Assembly (NCBI GenBank): GCA_001986395.2
Contig: MQVO02000024.1
Span: 421,154 to 485,153, forward strand
DNA length: 64,000 bases
Source: Irpex lacteus
Lineage: Eukaryota > Basidiomycota > Agaricomycetes > Polyporales > Irpicaceae
Direction of reading: 5' to 3'
Position numbers and translations under genes: made by a program. Positions 1 to 11,814 of the stretch are shown here, one piece after another. A model generated the notes under the pieces. The model searched no databases. It saw only the letters and a list, made by a program, of their open reading frames with translations, and was not told the origin of the DNA. Position 1 is the stretch's first letter, and each line of letters starts with the position of its first letter.

Positions 1-601
1 GACTCTGTCCGCAATGTGTGGCAACTTGCAACGGTAGTACTACTCGTGCTTTCAAAGGCTCGAGAAGGGAACCTTTGTCATCAAGAGATGAACTTAAAGC
101 CTTCCATATAGTTTGAAGTGGGTAAGCACAAATTTCATTCGTGCACTGCTCATCTGACTGCGCTGCGTGTTCCTTTTCCTGATCTATCACTTACAGTAAC
201 TCCCACAACCTGCGCAATGAATAGCTTGGCGTCTGTCTCTGTTTCTGTCGGCTGTGAAACTTCCAATCACACTGACTTACGACGATTCCACGGGTACGAT
301 CTCTAACATTGTGGTCCTCCTTGATTCAGAGAGAGCCTCGAGGTTAAGGCAACGAACTTTGCGGCTTCTAGTGATGTACATGCTGCAAATGCAAGTAGGG
401 CATCATGCACAGCCTGGAACAGTAATTGACAAGTATTTCCATCGATTGGATATCTGACAATATAGAGCGCACATGAAGTCAGGTTCGAGGATAAAGTTGC
501 TTTTTCCCATCACTGGTCGCCCTCGCCCCCGCCCCCTCGCCCCTCGCCTCTCGTCCCTTTCCCTTCGCCTTTCCTTCGTGCTACCCACCAGTCTCACAAC
601 G
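1..601. other. Non-coding left edge and N1 upstream region
   Basis: I see no gene here. Open frames are short and none continues a recognisable protein. The last 90 bases before the ATG at 602 are strongly pyrimidine-rich on the plus strand (runs of CCCTCGCC type at 510-600), as expected for a fungal leader or promoter tract. The same tract appears in reverse orientation beside the dead N copy near 4390-4460, so it was duplicated with the gene. Confidence 0.5.
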
Positions 602-1714
602 ATGGGCGAAGAAGCTAGGGTCTTCGCTCGAGAGCTCGCCAAATTCAAATTTGGCCACGCACTGTGGTGGCCAGAACACACGAAGGATCCGAATGGCGAA
701 GACCACGATATCGAGATCGGCGATGTTGGTTTTATTGATAGCGACGGCGCTTTCCACGTATTCTTCAACGTTACGCATGAGCCAGATCACACCCTCAGTG
801 CGAGTCATGCTCTCACAAGCATGCACCCGCCTTTGAAGTATGACAGCAACTCCGTCGAGACGAAGGAACGGTTTCGCACCCCTGAATACCCTGTGTGCGG
901 TTCCACTATCACCGAACACAAGATTTCTGCACAACTTGCGGCGTGCGTATACCCATGTGCATGTCCTATTTAACCTCGTGGCTGACCCATCATTAGGGAC
1001 AGCCTCATGTACAACGTTGGAGGGAACTTGTCTTTCCAATTCAAGTGCCACAGTGAACAAGGCGCATTCCTGATGCTCTGGGATGACGCGACGAAAACAG
1101 TCGTTCAAAGGCAGGAGCTAAGATTTATCAGATACATGCGGCAACATCACTCGAGCTGGTATCTTTACGCGAGGGAGGTGCTGGGTATAGCCTGCAAACC
1201 TGAGGACATCATTCTCGTGCGCGGCTTTATCAAAACCTCGAGCTGGACGGTGGCTGCGTTCCTAGGAGGAGGCAGTCAGAGCCGCGAAATTACACTCCAC
1301 GGGCAGCTAGGACCCACGATAAACGTCGAGTGTGGATATGCTTCTCACGAAAACTCGACTAGCTCTCCGATGCACCAGCGCAGCGGTCCTGCATATCGCA
1401 TGATTCTAAGAACAGAGCCTAAAGTTCCGTTGGAACGTCTGGTATTATCGTCAGCCACTGAGACTGAGCCGACGCCAAAGGATCAGTGCGTCTTCTTGAA
1501 CTACTTTAAAGTTCTGTACCGCGCGAAATTTCTCAAGTCGATTGTCGCCGCCGCCGATCCACCGGATCTCGACAGAGACGGAACAGAGGACGAGAATTTA
1601 CCTGGGCTACAATCAGAATATGACGTGCAAGTTGAGAAAGAATGCAATGTACAAAGTGTGAGTTGCTACGCTGCCCTGGATGACGAAAGGACTAATCACT
1701 ACTCCAAACGTTAG
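602..1714 (+). CDS. N1: conserved basidiomycete-type protein of unknown function (352 aa)
   Basis: Two exons, 602-942 and 997-1714, with a 54-nt intron (GTGCGT...TTAG), give 352 codons and a TAG stop. The ATG is the first after the CT-rich leader and the protein begins MGEEARVF. Near residues 18-25 is a GHALWWPE motif, followed by EIGDVGFID and DGAFHVFFN. The second exon contains GAFLMLWDDATKT and a hydrophobic WTVAAFLGG segment. I know this pattern (G-ALW-P, then IGDVGYI-DGAF) from uncharacterised proteins of mushrooms, but no enzymatic role is visible: there is no signal peptide, membrane segment or catalytic motif. The 341-nt first exon and the intron position are identical in N2 (13565-14626, minus). 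The F-box gene F1 lies 347 bp downstream on the same strand, the same order as in the inverted copy. The function remains unknown. Confidence 0.8.
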
Positions 1715-2060
1715 CCCCACAGTCCGATTGATATTTTGCTGGAATATATTCTAGAGGTACGCTGTTTAGTAGTGTTTAAGCTCACGACTGCTACGGTAGC
1801 CTTCTGACCTGATAATTGTAGTTTTCGGGTGCAGATATAGCGATAGCGAGCTATGATGATCTGGAAAACTTCAGCCTAGTATGTAATTATTGTCACGCAC
1901 CGTATAGTAGTAGGCATCGTTGCTGATAATCATTAGGATGATCGGTGGCCTGTAACGTTTCGAGATGTATTACGGGTTGAATCTCCCAAAATCATCGTTG
2001 ACGACGAGTCAGGCGAGTTTCTTTCAATGATATTTATTGAATGGACTCTCACCGGTTAGT

Positions 2061-3639
2061 ATGATAACAGTTGGAAGGCTGGCTCCCACTCACGTTGAAC
2101 AGCCACATTCACAAGAGCTTGATCCTGTGTTATCCGATGCAGCTTGGCTGCCTCCAGAGATTTTTGCACTCATCATCACCGACCTCGCTCATGACTCCGC
2201 TACTCTGAAGACCTGCTCTCTCGTCTGCCATGCATTTCGCAGTCTATGCCAGCACTACCTGTACAATCTCCTCTGCATCCGTGACAGCCGAAGACAGTTC
2301 AGACAGCACCCTTATCCGATACTTCGGGGACAGCTCCAAGCGTTTGCCTCCTTCATCACCACCGTCGCATCTTCCGTCTTCTGCTTAAACGTCCACACAC
2401 TCTGTTTGCTGGGCAACGAAGAGCAACACCCGCTTCAGCCAGAAACCGCAAAGTCTCTGATTTCGGATACGATGCTCGCCTCGCTCCTCGTCCACCTTCC
2501 CAACGTCCGCATCCTCGAACTGAGTCGTGTTAGCTTTACAGCTTTCGCGCCGGGACAACATAGCCCGTACCCGTCACTCCCACTGGGCAATCTGAAGCTC
2601 TCCATGCTCACCATCAACCACGTCGACTTTGGCGATCAATCACCACACGCCTTGCTCTCCGTGCTCGGGCTGTTCTCTACCATTGACATACTTCGTATTG
2701 GCTACGTCGAGACTCCACGGGCGATTCCTACGTCCGACAAGCTCAGCCGGGTCCTCGACAACCTGCAAGTCCGCAGGTTCTCGATGAAAGAGCGTCCTTC
2801 GACGACGGTGCCTTCGCCGTCAAGGACGACGCCGTCCGTGTTCAAAATCTTGTTCGCCTCGAGCTCAGTTCACTCATTGCAGAGCATTGAAATCAAATGC
2901 TCGCTGATGGACCAAGTACAGGAGTTAGGGAGGTTCCTACGAAAGATGGGTCCGCAGCTGCGAAGCGTCGCGGTTGATGTGGTAGATATTGTAAGAATTA
3001 TGAACGGTACGTCATCGTGATTTTCACCAATTTCTCAGGCAAGTTTCGTAACCGTTGACGTTGCATTCATAGACTACAAAGCGCTTGTCGACGCACTCAG
3101 CTTGGAGGCGTGCACGGGGCTGCTCTCCCTCTGTATCCGAACTTCACCCCACAAAAAAGACCCAGAAGCACTCATATGGCCTCACGTCTCCGACCTGCTC
3201 GCCGCGCTACTCTCCAGCGCGTCGCCTTCTCTCACCACCCTCACCATCGTGATGCAATACCACGACATGTTGCTCAAGCACCCTAGCACGGCGGCTTGGA
3301 GGGCACTCCGGGACTCATTCTTTGTGGATGAAGAGAACACTCAGGTTGCATGGCATGGGCGACGGCTCGAGCGTTTGAAGGAGGTGGCATTTGTGCTGAT
3401 GCTGAGGTGCGAGGACCAGACGGTCGAGCATACGGCGAAGCGGCATATTGCGATGCAGTTGCCGGAGTTGGCGAAAGAGGGGGTGTTGAAGTTCGCTACG
3501 ACGGTGCGTGGAGCCGTGTTTGCTTTTGTGGGATGATTGGTCCAGTTTGGCTGATGATTGATCATAATTTATATTGCAGAGATTTGGGGAGGATTGGGAG
3601 AATGTTGTCACGGACTGCCGGACACGACAGTCTCTCTGA
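2061..3639 (+). CDS. F1: F-box protein (478 aa)
   Basis: Three exons (2061-3006, 3073-3503, 3580-3639) splice to 478 codons plus stop. The introns are 66 and 76 nt and lie at the same places as in F2. The N-terminal segment WLPPEIFALIITDLAHD (about residues 30-46), followed by TCSLVCHAFRSLCQHYLY, is an F-box, the Skp1-binding module of SCF ubiquitin ligases. The rest is a leucine-rich region with LRR-like spacing (LSMLTINHVDFG, ILRIGYVET) that would serve as the substrate-recognition part. The last exon encodes FGEDWENVVTDCR, a C-terminal end shared with F2. The start was set at the ATG at 2061; an in-frame upstream TTG at 2037 is not a credible fungal start. Its target is unknown. The 3' flank overlaps the antisense dead N copy. 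Large, diverse F-box families are usual in Agaricomycetes. Confidence 0.85.
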
Positions 3640-3689
3640 AGACGAACTGGAAGATGTGGGCCCCAGAAATCGATTCGACCAGACACTGC

Positions 3690-4368
3690 ATGACAAGAAT
3701 GACGTCCTCAGGTTTACAGGCTATGCCCAGTACTCCCTTTGCATAGAGTTACCAGATGGAGTGATATTGCCGCATGTATTTGATTAATCGCAGCTCTTGC
3801 TTTTGACGGCCGTTTTCGTTGCATCATCCCAGAGCATCAAATACGCGCCTTGTTCACTATGGCACTTGAACTGAAACGATAAGTCTCCCCCGACATCAGA
3901 TATGGGGCTATTACTAGCGATAGGTAAGTTACAGGAGAAGTTTTAATAAGGAAGCAAGATATGTACGCTGCAAGCTGAGCAGAAATTTTGTGTTCGGTGA
4001 TAATGGAACCGCAAACGGGATATTCTGGGGTGCGGAAGCGTTCCTTTGTCTCGACGGAGTTGCTGTCATACTTCAAGGGCGTGAATATGAAACCGTTCCA
4101 TTGTCTCGACGGAGTTGCTGTCATACTTCAAGGGCGTGAATAAGTTATTGAGAGCACGACTCGCACTGACTCGGAGAGCATGATCTGGGTCGTGAGTAAC
4201 ATTGAAGAATACGTGGAAGGCACCGTCGCTATCAATAAAACCAACATCGCCGATCTCGATATCGTGGTCTTCGCCATTCGGATCCTTCGTGTGTTCTGGC
4301 CACCACAGCGCGTGGCCAAATTTGAATTTGGCGAGCTCTTGAGCGAAGACCCTAGCTTCTTCGCCCAT
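3690..4368 (-). pseudogene. pN: decayed third copy of the N gene
   Basis: Read on the minus strand from the ATG at 4368, the sequence begins MGEEARVFAQ and follows N1 closely through GHALWWPEHTKD and EIGDVGFID. A direct duplication (4046-4088 and 4101-4143, offset 55 bp) then breaks the frame within the segment that reads PLKYDSNSVET in N1. Beyond the old intron position the second-exon homology continues (FQFKCHSEQGA, then DDATKTAV) but runs into a frameshift and stops. N-like homology can be followed into the 3' flank of F1, to about 3690, and then fades. It is therefore a dead gene, tail to tail with F1. The 3' boundary is approximate. Confidence 0.8.
4046..4143. repeat. Tandem duplication, 55-bp offset, inside pN
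   Basis: About 43 bases beginning TTGTCTCGACGGAG at 4046 are repeated at 4101 with almost no change. The offset of 55 is not a multiple of three, so the event itself shifts the pN reading frame. Confidence 0.85.
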
Positions 4369-4399
4369 CGTTGTGAGACTGGTGGGTAGCACGAAGGAA

Positions 4400-5890
4400 A
4401 GACGAGGAGCGAGGGGCGAGAGGCGAGGGGCGAGGGGGCGAGGGCGAGGGCGACCAGTGATGGCCACCACAGTGCGTGACCGAATTGGTTGTCGACGCCG
4501 GAGGGCGTCTGAAGCACGAGCGACGTTGAGACTGGCGGGCGAAGAGATTTGAATTATTCATGACGAGGGCCTTCCAATTGCAAGTCGACAACCAAGTCAA
4601 CTTGAAAGAGGCAAGAGGAGACGAGCGGCGTGAGGCCAGAAATCAACGGTGACTGGATATTCAGGTTCTTCGTGCGGGAGAATTTGAATCTCAAAATGCG
4701 AGACTTCATTGCTTCAGTACCAGTCCACTCCTCCTGGCACAATACGTCGTTGAGGATCCAAGTCGAGTTCATTTTACAGGTCTACAAACGACATCTCTAG
4801 CGAATGTCAATTACTATCAGCATATCTCGATATCTCGATAGGTGAACGGAAAGTCCTGCCAGTAATAACGTACTGTACATAGAGGCAACGTCTGCAAAAC
4901 CATCGCACTGCCGTCAATCTCCAAACTCTCTAAAGGCGGTCCTCACAAAGTGGTGACCGAGGAGGACGTTCAGCATGTACTATGAGGACGTAGACACCAT
5001 ATGCTCCGAGGTTGAGAACGTTGAGAGGTCGATACGGCCTAGTGGCGAGTATACGAGTAGTATAAGTACCTCTCGGACTCACCATCTGTTGTTCGCATGT
5101 GAGTGCATTGCAGGTCTATATTGTACCGTGATGCTGGAGAGTTATGTGTCCGTTCCGTGCTTGTGGGTTGTGTCCCAGGGGGATATGTATGATCGACGAC
5201 TCAGTAAGTAGTACGATCTCGGAAGTGTCGGTTATTAGTTCGACGATTGACCTTCAATGAGTACATGAGTGTGGTGATACAGCTTGAACAAAGATGTGGA
5301 TGGCTGAAGTAAATGTAAGCTTACCTTGTTCGCATATCTCCTTACTCGCCCGACTGCGCCCACCAACTCACCGACTCACCTTACAGGCCCAAACTGCGTC
5401 CCGAGTAGTATACGTAGCTCTCAGACGTCCGCATTAGTTGTTTGCATGCACGTACATTGCATTGGAATCTGTATGCCACTCGAGTCTAAACGATGTAGCG
5501 GATGGCAGAAGCGAACGAAGGAACACCGTGATGGGTGTGTGACACTGTGTGTCCGAGTGCGAGCGTACTGTCACACACGCGTACGGTCACGATTGCGACG
5601 CGATACCGGTCCGCCCTCCGAACTTGGGCGCCAATGCACGCATGCCATGATCTGATCCACGACAACCTCACCGTGACACAGTGTCGAGCATCCGTCTGCG
5701 TTCAGCTTCAACTCGAACGTCGATGTCCATCTCTCCCCTCTGCCAGTGACCGACTCCGTCTGTGACGCGTGACTCTTCGCGTCCCATCGGTCGAAGAGGC
5801 GCATTCATTAGCTCGTGTCGGTCACACTCACATCGCCGCAGGTAGCTCAGAACCAGGTCCGTCTATATTTCTGACCGCATACAACACGAA
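4400..5890. other. Intergenic, no supported gene
   Basis: A purine-rich low-complexity run (GAGGGGCGAG-like, 4390-4460) is the reverse image of the N1 leader. A 72-codon minus-strand frame beginning at the ATG at 4772 has no recognisable features or splice context. From 4800 to 5890 I find only short frames full of stops and no repeats or RNA genes. Confidence 0.4.
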
Positions 5891-5920
5891 ACCTTGTCGA
5901 TCCCGAGACTTAGACACGCG

Positions 5921-7440
5921 ATGGGCTTCTCCGACCTTCCACCCGAGCCGTTCGAGCAGATCCTCGTCCGTCTGCGACCTCCGCCACATCCTCCGCTGCA
6001 AAGCCATAAGCCGTCCCTCTTTCTCTCGCTCTCCCTGTCGCTCATTACTCCACTAACGCAGGTATCAAAGTCCTTCAACGCCTACATCCCTCACTCCCCT
6101 CTCTTCACCTAACGCATCGACCTTTTCATCTCCGGCTTCGAAGACGTCCACCTCAGCCCACGGCTCAACGCTCAACCTCCAAGACAGGCGAGCGATACTC
6201 TCCGCCGCGCAGAGCGTATGGCGCAGGGTAGACTCGATGAAGTTGCTCCACACGTTGCACGTGTCCAAACTCGAGTACTGGCTCATAAGCCATTCGATGC
6301 TGTTGAGGAAGTCGCAGTCAATGCGGATATGCCGATGGGGATAGGTGTGCCTACTTAAGGCCACGGTGCGCTGGTGAGCCTTGATATGTCGCAGATTAGT
6401 TCGCGGTTGCCTGTGAATATGGATGGTGGGGGTACGAGCACGGGCACGAACACGAGCACTACAGAGGAAGTCGACCCGGATGTGTTGATCCACTACGGAT
6501 CCAGAAAGGAATGTCGTACCTCGACACCGCCCAAGACCACCTCCTCGTCCGCTACCACACCTTCACCACCTCTTCTTCCTCTTCCCCAACTCACCATCTC
6601 CCCACTCCCTCAACACGCCACTGATAAAGCCTGTAGATGCACTCTCTCAAAATCGGCCCGCGTCATCCCCGTGCTTTCGGTACTGGACACGCGGAGTTTA
6701 CAATGAGTGTAGAGAGACGAAGGACTCCCGTTACACGCGTGTGCAGGTGTTCGACGTACTGGTTGTGCATATGGCGAGTGGGTTCTACCCGTTTCTGGAG
6801 GCTGTGGAAATAAAGGAGAAGGGGGAATTGAAGAGGTGCGTACCGTTGCAAACTGCACATCCCCATTCGATACGACGCAACTACGAAATGGATGGAATTG
6901 ATACTCCCGTCTAACTCCCTCTACGTCTACGTCTTCCAAGCACGCTGCACACGATGAGAGACCAGGATTTCCATGTCATCCCTCTTATCCAGGCTGCACC
7001 GCAACGTTTTACATAGGCCACTGAGTACTGTTCCCCGGTGGTCCTTCATGCTGTCACTGTCAAACGGCGGAGAGTGACGACAATGACAACGAAAGCGGTG
7101 TCTAGGGCTCACAAGAACTCTTCTGTGTGTCTTCGTTGTTGCACTGCCTTCGACGTCCTCTCCCTCAGGTCCGATAGAAAGGAGTACTGCATTTACGTGA
7201 GAAGACATAATATCTCCTCTCTCTTTACAGGTACATACTCCAACATATTCATCCACGTCACCCGTGTTAACATCATCCAGCCATAGAAAATGCTCGAACC
7301 TTCGTATCCCACCTGTACGAAGAAAGACAAGGGCTTTGGGTGCTATCTTCTGCCAGGACAGCTCATATTTCGAGTCACATGCATGCATGTCCGAGGCGGA
7401 TGTCCAGGCGGATGTGGGTTATCATAGACTCAGACTCGAA
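5921..7440 (+). pseudogene. Relic of a different F-box gene family
   Basis: The ATG at 5921 opens MGFSDLPPEPFEQILVRL, a typical F-box start. The frame then breaks and the match continues in other plus-strand frames: CDLRHILRCKAISR near 5970, QVSKSFNAYIPHS near 6060, RIDLFISGFED near 6117, AQSVWRRVDSMKLLH near 6210 and VQVFDVLVVHMASGFYPF near 6745. In order these match the layout of a large basidiomycete F-box family (F-box, then a YRIELF-type helix, then a W-rich beta region), but stops and frameshifts separate every piece. It is clearly unlike F1/F2. The 3' end cannot be fixed; homology fades near 7.4 kb. Confidence 0.65.
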
Positions 7441-7857
7441 CTCTGCTGATCATGATGTCGTGGACTCGGACAGGGTAAAGCTCAGCGAGATGAAAGGCAT
7501 GCACCACCACCACCACCACCATCCTGTCGCCGAACATCTCCGTCTAATATTCCAGATCCCTCGTATCAATCAAGCACTTCACCTCTCAGTACGTCCAAGC
7601 TCGTACGCGACACGGGTCGGAATGGATATTCACGATCACAACACCGTTTCTGCACCCGGCCAAGCACTCTGCACATAACAAGCAGCCAGGAACTCGGTGC
7701 AGTCTCTCTGAATGCACTGCGCCTCTACGTTCAACGTTCAACCCTAGTCGTGTTCCAGTGAACCCCGAGTCCGGGCTATCGTCTATCGTGTGGGCTGTCG
7801 TGTCCCTGTCAAATGGTGTCGGTGGTTGGTTCTCAGTCCAATATACATTATATATAT

Positions 7858-10800
7858 GCAAACCAGGGGTCATAACTACCCTGATTCATGTGTCAGCCGA
7901 CGCCACCCGAATAACATATAGATTATATACAAACCAACGTATGATTTGTAGCATACTTTATTTGTAAATCAATATTACAAGCTGTATATGATTTGATACA
8001 GTTCTGTCAGGTTATATACAAATCAATTGCAGTTAATGTGACTTCTTGGATCTGTCATGAAGATGACTCTTGTATTTGTATCTCAGCTCATAGTCCAGCA
8101 TTGTTTTTCCTAAACTCCATGAATTCTGGCCTGTTTATATGTGAACCGGATTATATTGTTTGCACACTACATATGTAAACCAAAGTATATTGTACTCACA
8201 CTATAAGTGTAGATTGAATCTATGAACAGTATATATATGTATATAGATAGTGTTACTGCAGTTGAAGATCTTTACCATCACGTTATATGATTAATTTACC
8301 TATATATAATGTATGATGGAGCTACATTCAAGAGTACACAAGTACTAATTCATCCTTGGCTTCTAATTACTGTGAACAGCAACAGAGCTGTTTTGCATAT
8401 AGTATGTGTGACGGACTTGCATATAATATATGTAACCGGTTTGCGTACAACTTAAGTCACTGGTTTATATACAACATGAGTGACTAATCTGCATATATCT
8501 GTAATTGGCATGAATAGAGTGTATAGAGCATGTTTGGGCAAATTTTGGAGCTTATCAGATGGTGGCTTGATATGGATCTTCATGGGGGTGCCTGAAAATG
8601 TGGCCAGGCTGATCTAGGGTGAAGGGTGGGTCCTAATAACAATCAGAGACATTTATCCTAGCCCTATGTAGTGTACTGACAAGGATCAAAAGGAATTTTG
8701 ATGATAGCTTCACTGGTGGGGGAGATATGACCCATGTGCTCCTCCTCCCCTCCCTCTCCCCAAAAAGCGCCTCCAGCAGCTTGCAGCTTTAATGAGGGGC
8801 TTTATCAAACATTCATAATTATATTTGAGTGTCTTTTACACATCCTGATGTAGTTTTCAGGCCTCAATCACGTGTCTAGATAGAGATCTGCAGGGCTGTG
8901 CCTGACACTGTGGCCAGGCTGATCAGGGAGGAATGGATGGTCCAAATAATGATCTGGAGCGTGTTTTCTAATTTCCCATACTATATCTAGAGTATACAAA
9001 AGGAACTGGGACGATATCTTTACTGGTGGGCGAGATCTGGACCATGTGCTCCTCCTCCCCTGGACCCCTCCCAAAAGTCGCGCTATTGTAGGCGGAGGAT
9101 TGATGGGGGGCCTTAGATATTTTAGGAAATTGTTCCAGAGTATATAAGACACGTCTGTGCCATTTTTTGAATTCCCCAGAGCGTGTCTTCATATAGCAAT
9201 CAACTGGTCACATGACACTGTGGCCAGCTCTCTACAGGCAGGATGGGGGACTCTGGCAATGAACTGAGCTTCGTATATACGTTCCCCATATTCCTCTAAT
9301 ATGATTCAGAAGGAATTTTGATGGTAGCTACTCTAGGGGTGGCTCAGTGAGGATGTCTTCCTCCTCCTCCCCTCCAAAAAGCGTCCTCCCATGGATCACA
9401 CACTCAGGGGAGGGCCCAAATAGCACTTGTACAATATGAACAAATATATGGACAATGTATATACCAAGTTTCAGGCTCCCCCTATCAATCCTTCCTCCCC
9501 CATGCATTATACAGTGCAGAACACAGGGTTAGGTTACATATGTCACAGTCATGTACTTGGATGCATTGTCTCACTTGTGTCTCTGCCAGTGTATATCAGT
9601 GCTGTGAATGCTCTAGGGTGGGTAATAATGATGGGGGAGGGCTGAAACCTGGCACACATATGCCCTATATGTCAGGTAACATTGTTCAAGTGTTATTTGG
9701 GCCCTCCCCTGAGTGTGTGATCCATGGGAGGACGCTTTTTGGAGGGGAGGAGGAGGAAGACATCCTCACTGAGCCACCCCTAGAGTAGCTACCATCAAAA
9801 TTCCTTCTGAATCATATTAGAGGAATATGGGGAACGTATATACGAAGCTCAGTTCATTGCCAGAGTCCCCCATCCTGCCTGTAGAGAGCTGGCCACAGTG
9901 TCATGTGACCAGTTGATTGCTATATGAAGACACGCTCTGGGGAATTCAAAAAATGGCACAGACGTGTCTTATATACTCTGGAACAATTTCCTAAAATATC
10001 TAAGGCCCCCCATCAATCCTCCGCCTACAATAGCGCGACTTTTGGGAGGGGTCCAGGGGAGGAGGAGCACATGGTCCAGATCTCGCCCACCAGTAAAGAT
10101 ATCGTCCCAGTTCCTTTTGTATACTCTAGATATAGTATGGGAAATTAGAAAACACGCTCCAGATCATTATTTGGACCATCCATTCCTCCCTGATCAGCCT
10201 GGCCACAGTGTCAGGCACAGCCCTGCAGATCTCTATCTAGACACGTGATTGAGGCCTGAAAACTACATCAGGATGTGTAAAAGACACTCAAATATAATTA
10301 TGAATGTTTGATAAAGCCCCTCATTAAAGCTGCAAGCTGCTGGAGGCGCTTTTTGGGGAGAGGGAGGGGAGGAGGAGCACATGGGTCATATCTCCCCCAC
10401 CAGTGAAGCTATCATCAAAATTCCTTTTGATCCTTGTCAGTACACTACATAGGGCTAGGATAAATGTCTCTGATTGTTATTAGGACCCACCCTTCACCCT
10501 AGATCAGCCTGGCCACATTTTCAGGCACCCCCATGAAGATCCATATCAAGCCACCATCTGATAAGCTCCAAAATTTGCCCAAACATGCTCTATACACTCT
10601 ATTCATGCCAATTACAGATATATGCAGATTAGTCACTCATGTTGTATATAAACCAGTGACTTAAGTTGTACGCAAACCGGTTACATATATTATATGCAAG
10701 TCCGTCACACATACTATATGCAAAACAGCTCTGTTGCTGTTCACAGTAATTAGAAGCCAAGGATGAATTAGTACTTGTGTACTCTTGAATGTAGCTCCAT

Positions 10801-11258
10801 CATACATTATATATAGGTAAATTAATCATATAACGTGATGGTAAAGATCTTCAACTGCAGTAACACTATCTATATACATATATATACTGTTCATAGATTC
10901 AATCTACACTTATAGTGTGAGTACAATATACTTTGGTTTACATATGTAGTGTGCAAACAATATAATCCGGTTCACATATAAACAGGCCAGAATTCATGGA
11001 GTTTAGGAAAAACAATGCTGGACTATGAGCTGAGATACAAATACAAGAGTCATCTTCATGACAGATCCAAGAAGTCACATTAACTGCAATTGATTTGTAT
11101 ATAACCTGACAGAACTGTATCAAATCATATACAGCTTGTAATATTGATTTACAAATAAAGTATGCTACAAATCATACGTTGGTTTGTATATAATCTATAT
11201 GTTATTCGGGTGGCGTCGGCTGACACATGAATCAGGGTAGTTATGACCCTTGGTTGGC
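7858..11258. repeat. Near-perfect 3.4 kb palindrome (large inverted repeat)
   Basis: The left arm (7858-9436) and right arm (9680-11258) are reverse complements about a centre at 9558. Conceptual translations of mirrored positions are identical over at least 94 codons (8868-9152 against 9964-10248) and 61 codons (7993-8178 against 10938-11123). The central 243 bp is only loosely palindromic. The outer ends carry CA(G/A)GGGTCATAACTACCCTG, and the symmetry extends a few bases further with mismatches. No transposase frame is present in either arm. Outside the arms a 12-bp string (ATATACATTATA) occurs at 7841-7852 and 11259-11270, but the left copy does not abut the arm and the flank is AT-rich, so a target-site duplication is not proven. 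It could be a foldback element, a local inverted duplication, or a chimeric-read artefact. Confidence 0.9.
8596..9430 (+). repeat. Three diverged ~300-bp tandem modules in the palindrome arm
   Basis: The left arm is built from three related modules starting near 8596, 8892 and 9206. Each has, in the same order, GTGGCCAG followed by a G-rich stretch, then AAAGGAATTTTGATGATAGC or a close variant, then a CCTCCTCCCCT tract and a CAAAA(A/G)(A/G)CG(C/T) motif. The spacing is about 300-315 bp and divergence is substantial. The right arm carries the mirror images. Confidence 0.7.
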
Positions 11259-11814
11259 ATATACATTATAGGATATTCGACTGATCCATAAGGTCGGTGG
11301 AGGGCCGTGTTAACTCTGTGTCTTTTCACGGCTGCCTTCCTGTCGGTTCAAACGCGAGGATAGTGTATACATACAAGTACATCTAAACGTCTGCCATATA
11401 ACCGCCATACGGATTACAACAGTCTCGTCGTATACATGGTCAAAAGTCAGTGTCTTCGTGTTGTTCAGTATATCTGTATGATGACGAGACGTTTACACGC
11501 TATGTATCGCTGTCTGTTTCTGTCTGCATACGGTTATCCCATCCTATAGCTACCATATGCATATCTCGAGCGTCACGAGTTCACGGTACGTTATGCGATG
11601 TAAATGGGCACTACAGTAATAGTTAAAGAGAGCTGGCAGGTGCGAGGACATGATATCTGATTTCGCTTGCGAGGTTGGTCAATCGGATGGTGAGTTGGTG
11701 TAGTATGGTGTATGCAAGCTCGTAAGTAAGCAAGCATGTGTGTGGGTTAGCATGTCGGCGAGGGTATTACTATGTGACCGTGCCCAATCCGTAGGGACCA
11801 CGCTGTTTTCTTCT
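11259..11814. other. Intergenic between the palindrome and pF
   Basis: No gene, repeat or RNA is recognised. Base composition returns from the AT-rich palindrome to the local average. Confidence 0.4.

Noticed and set aside
7500..7522. Run of CAC codons that would encode six histidines
   Set aside because: It lies in the decayed F-box relic and is a simple trinucleotide repeat; there is no intact gene around it.
7993..11123. Open frames of 60-94 codons in the first palindrome as real genes
   Set aside because: They appear as mirror pairs only because the DNA is palindromic. They have no recognisable content and overlap each other in several frames.
7841..11270. The repeated ATATACATTATA as a target-site duplication of the first palindrome
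   Set aside because: The left copy does not abut the arm, the region is an AT microsatellite, and inverted similarity itself continues past the arms, so it is not convincing.
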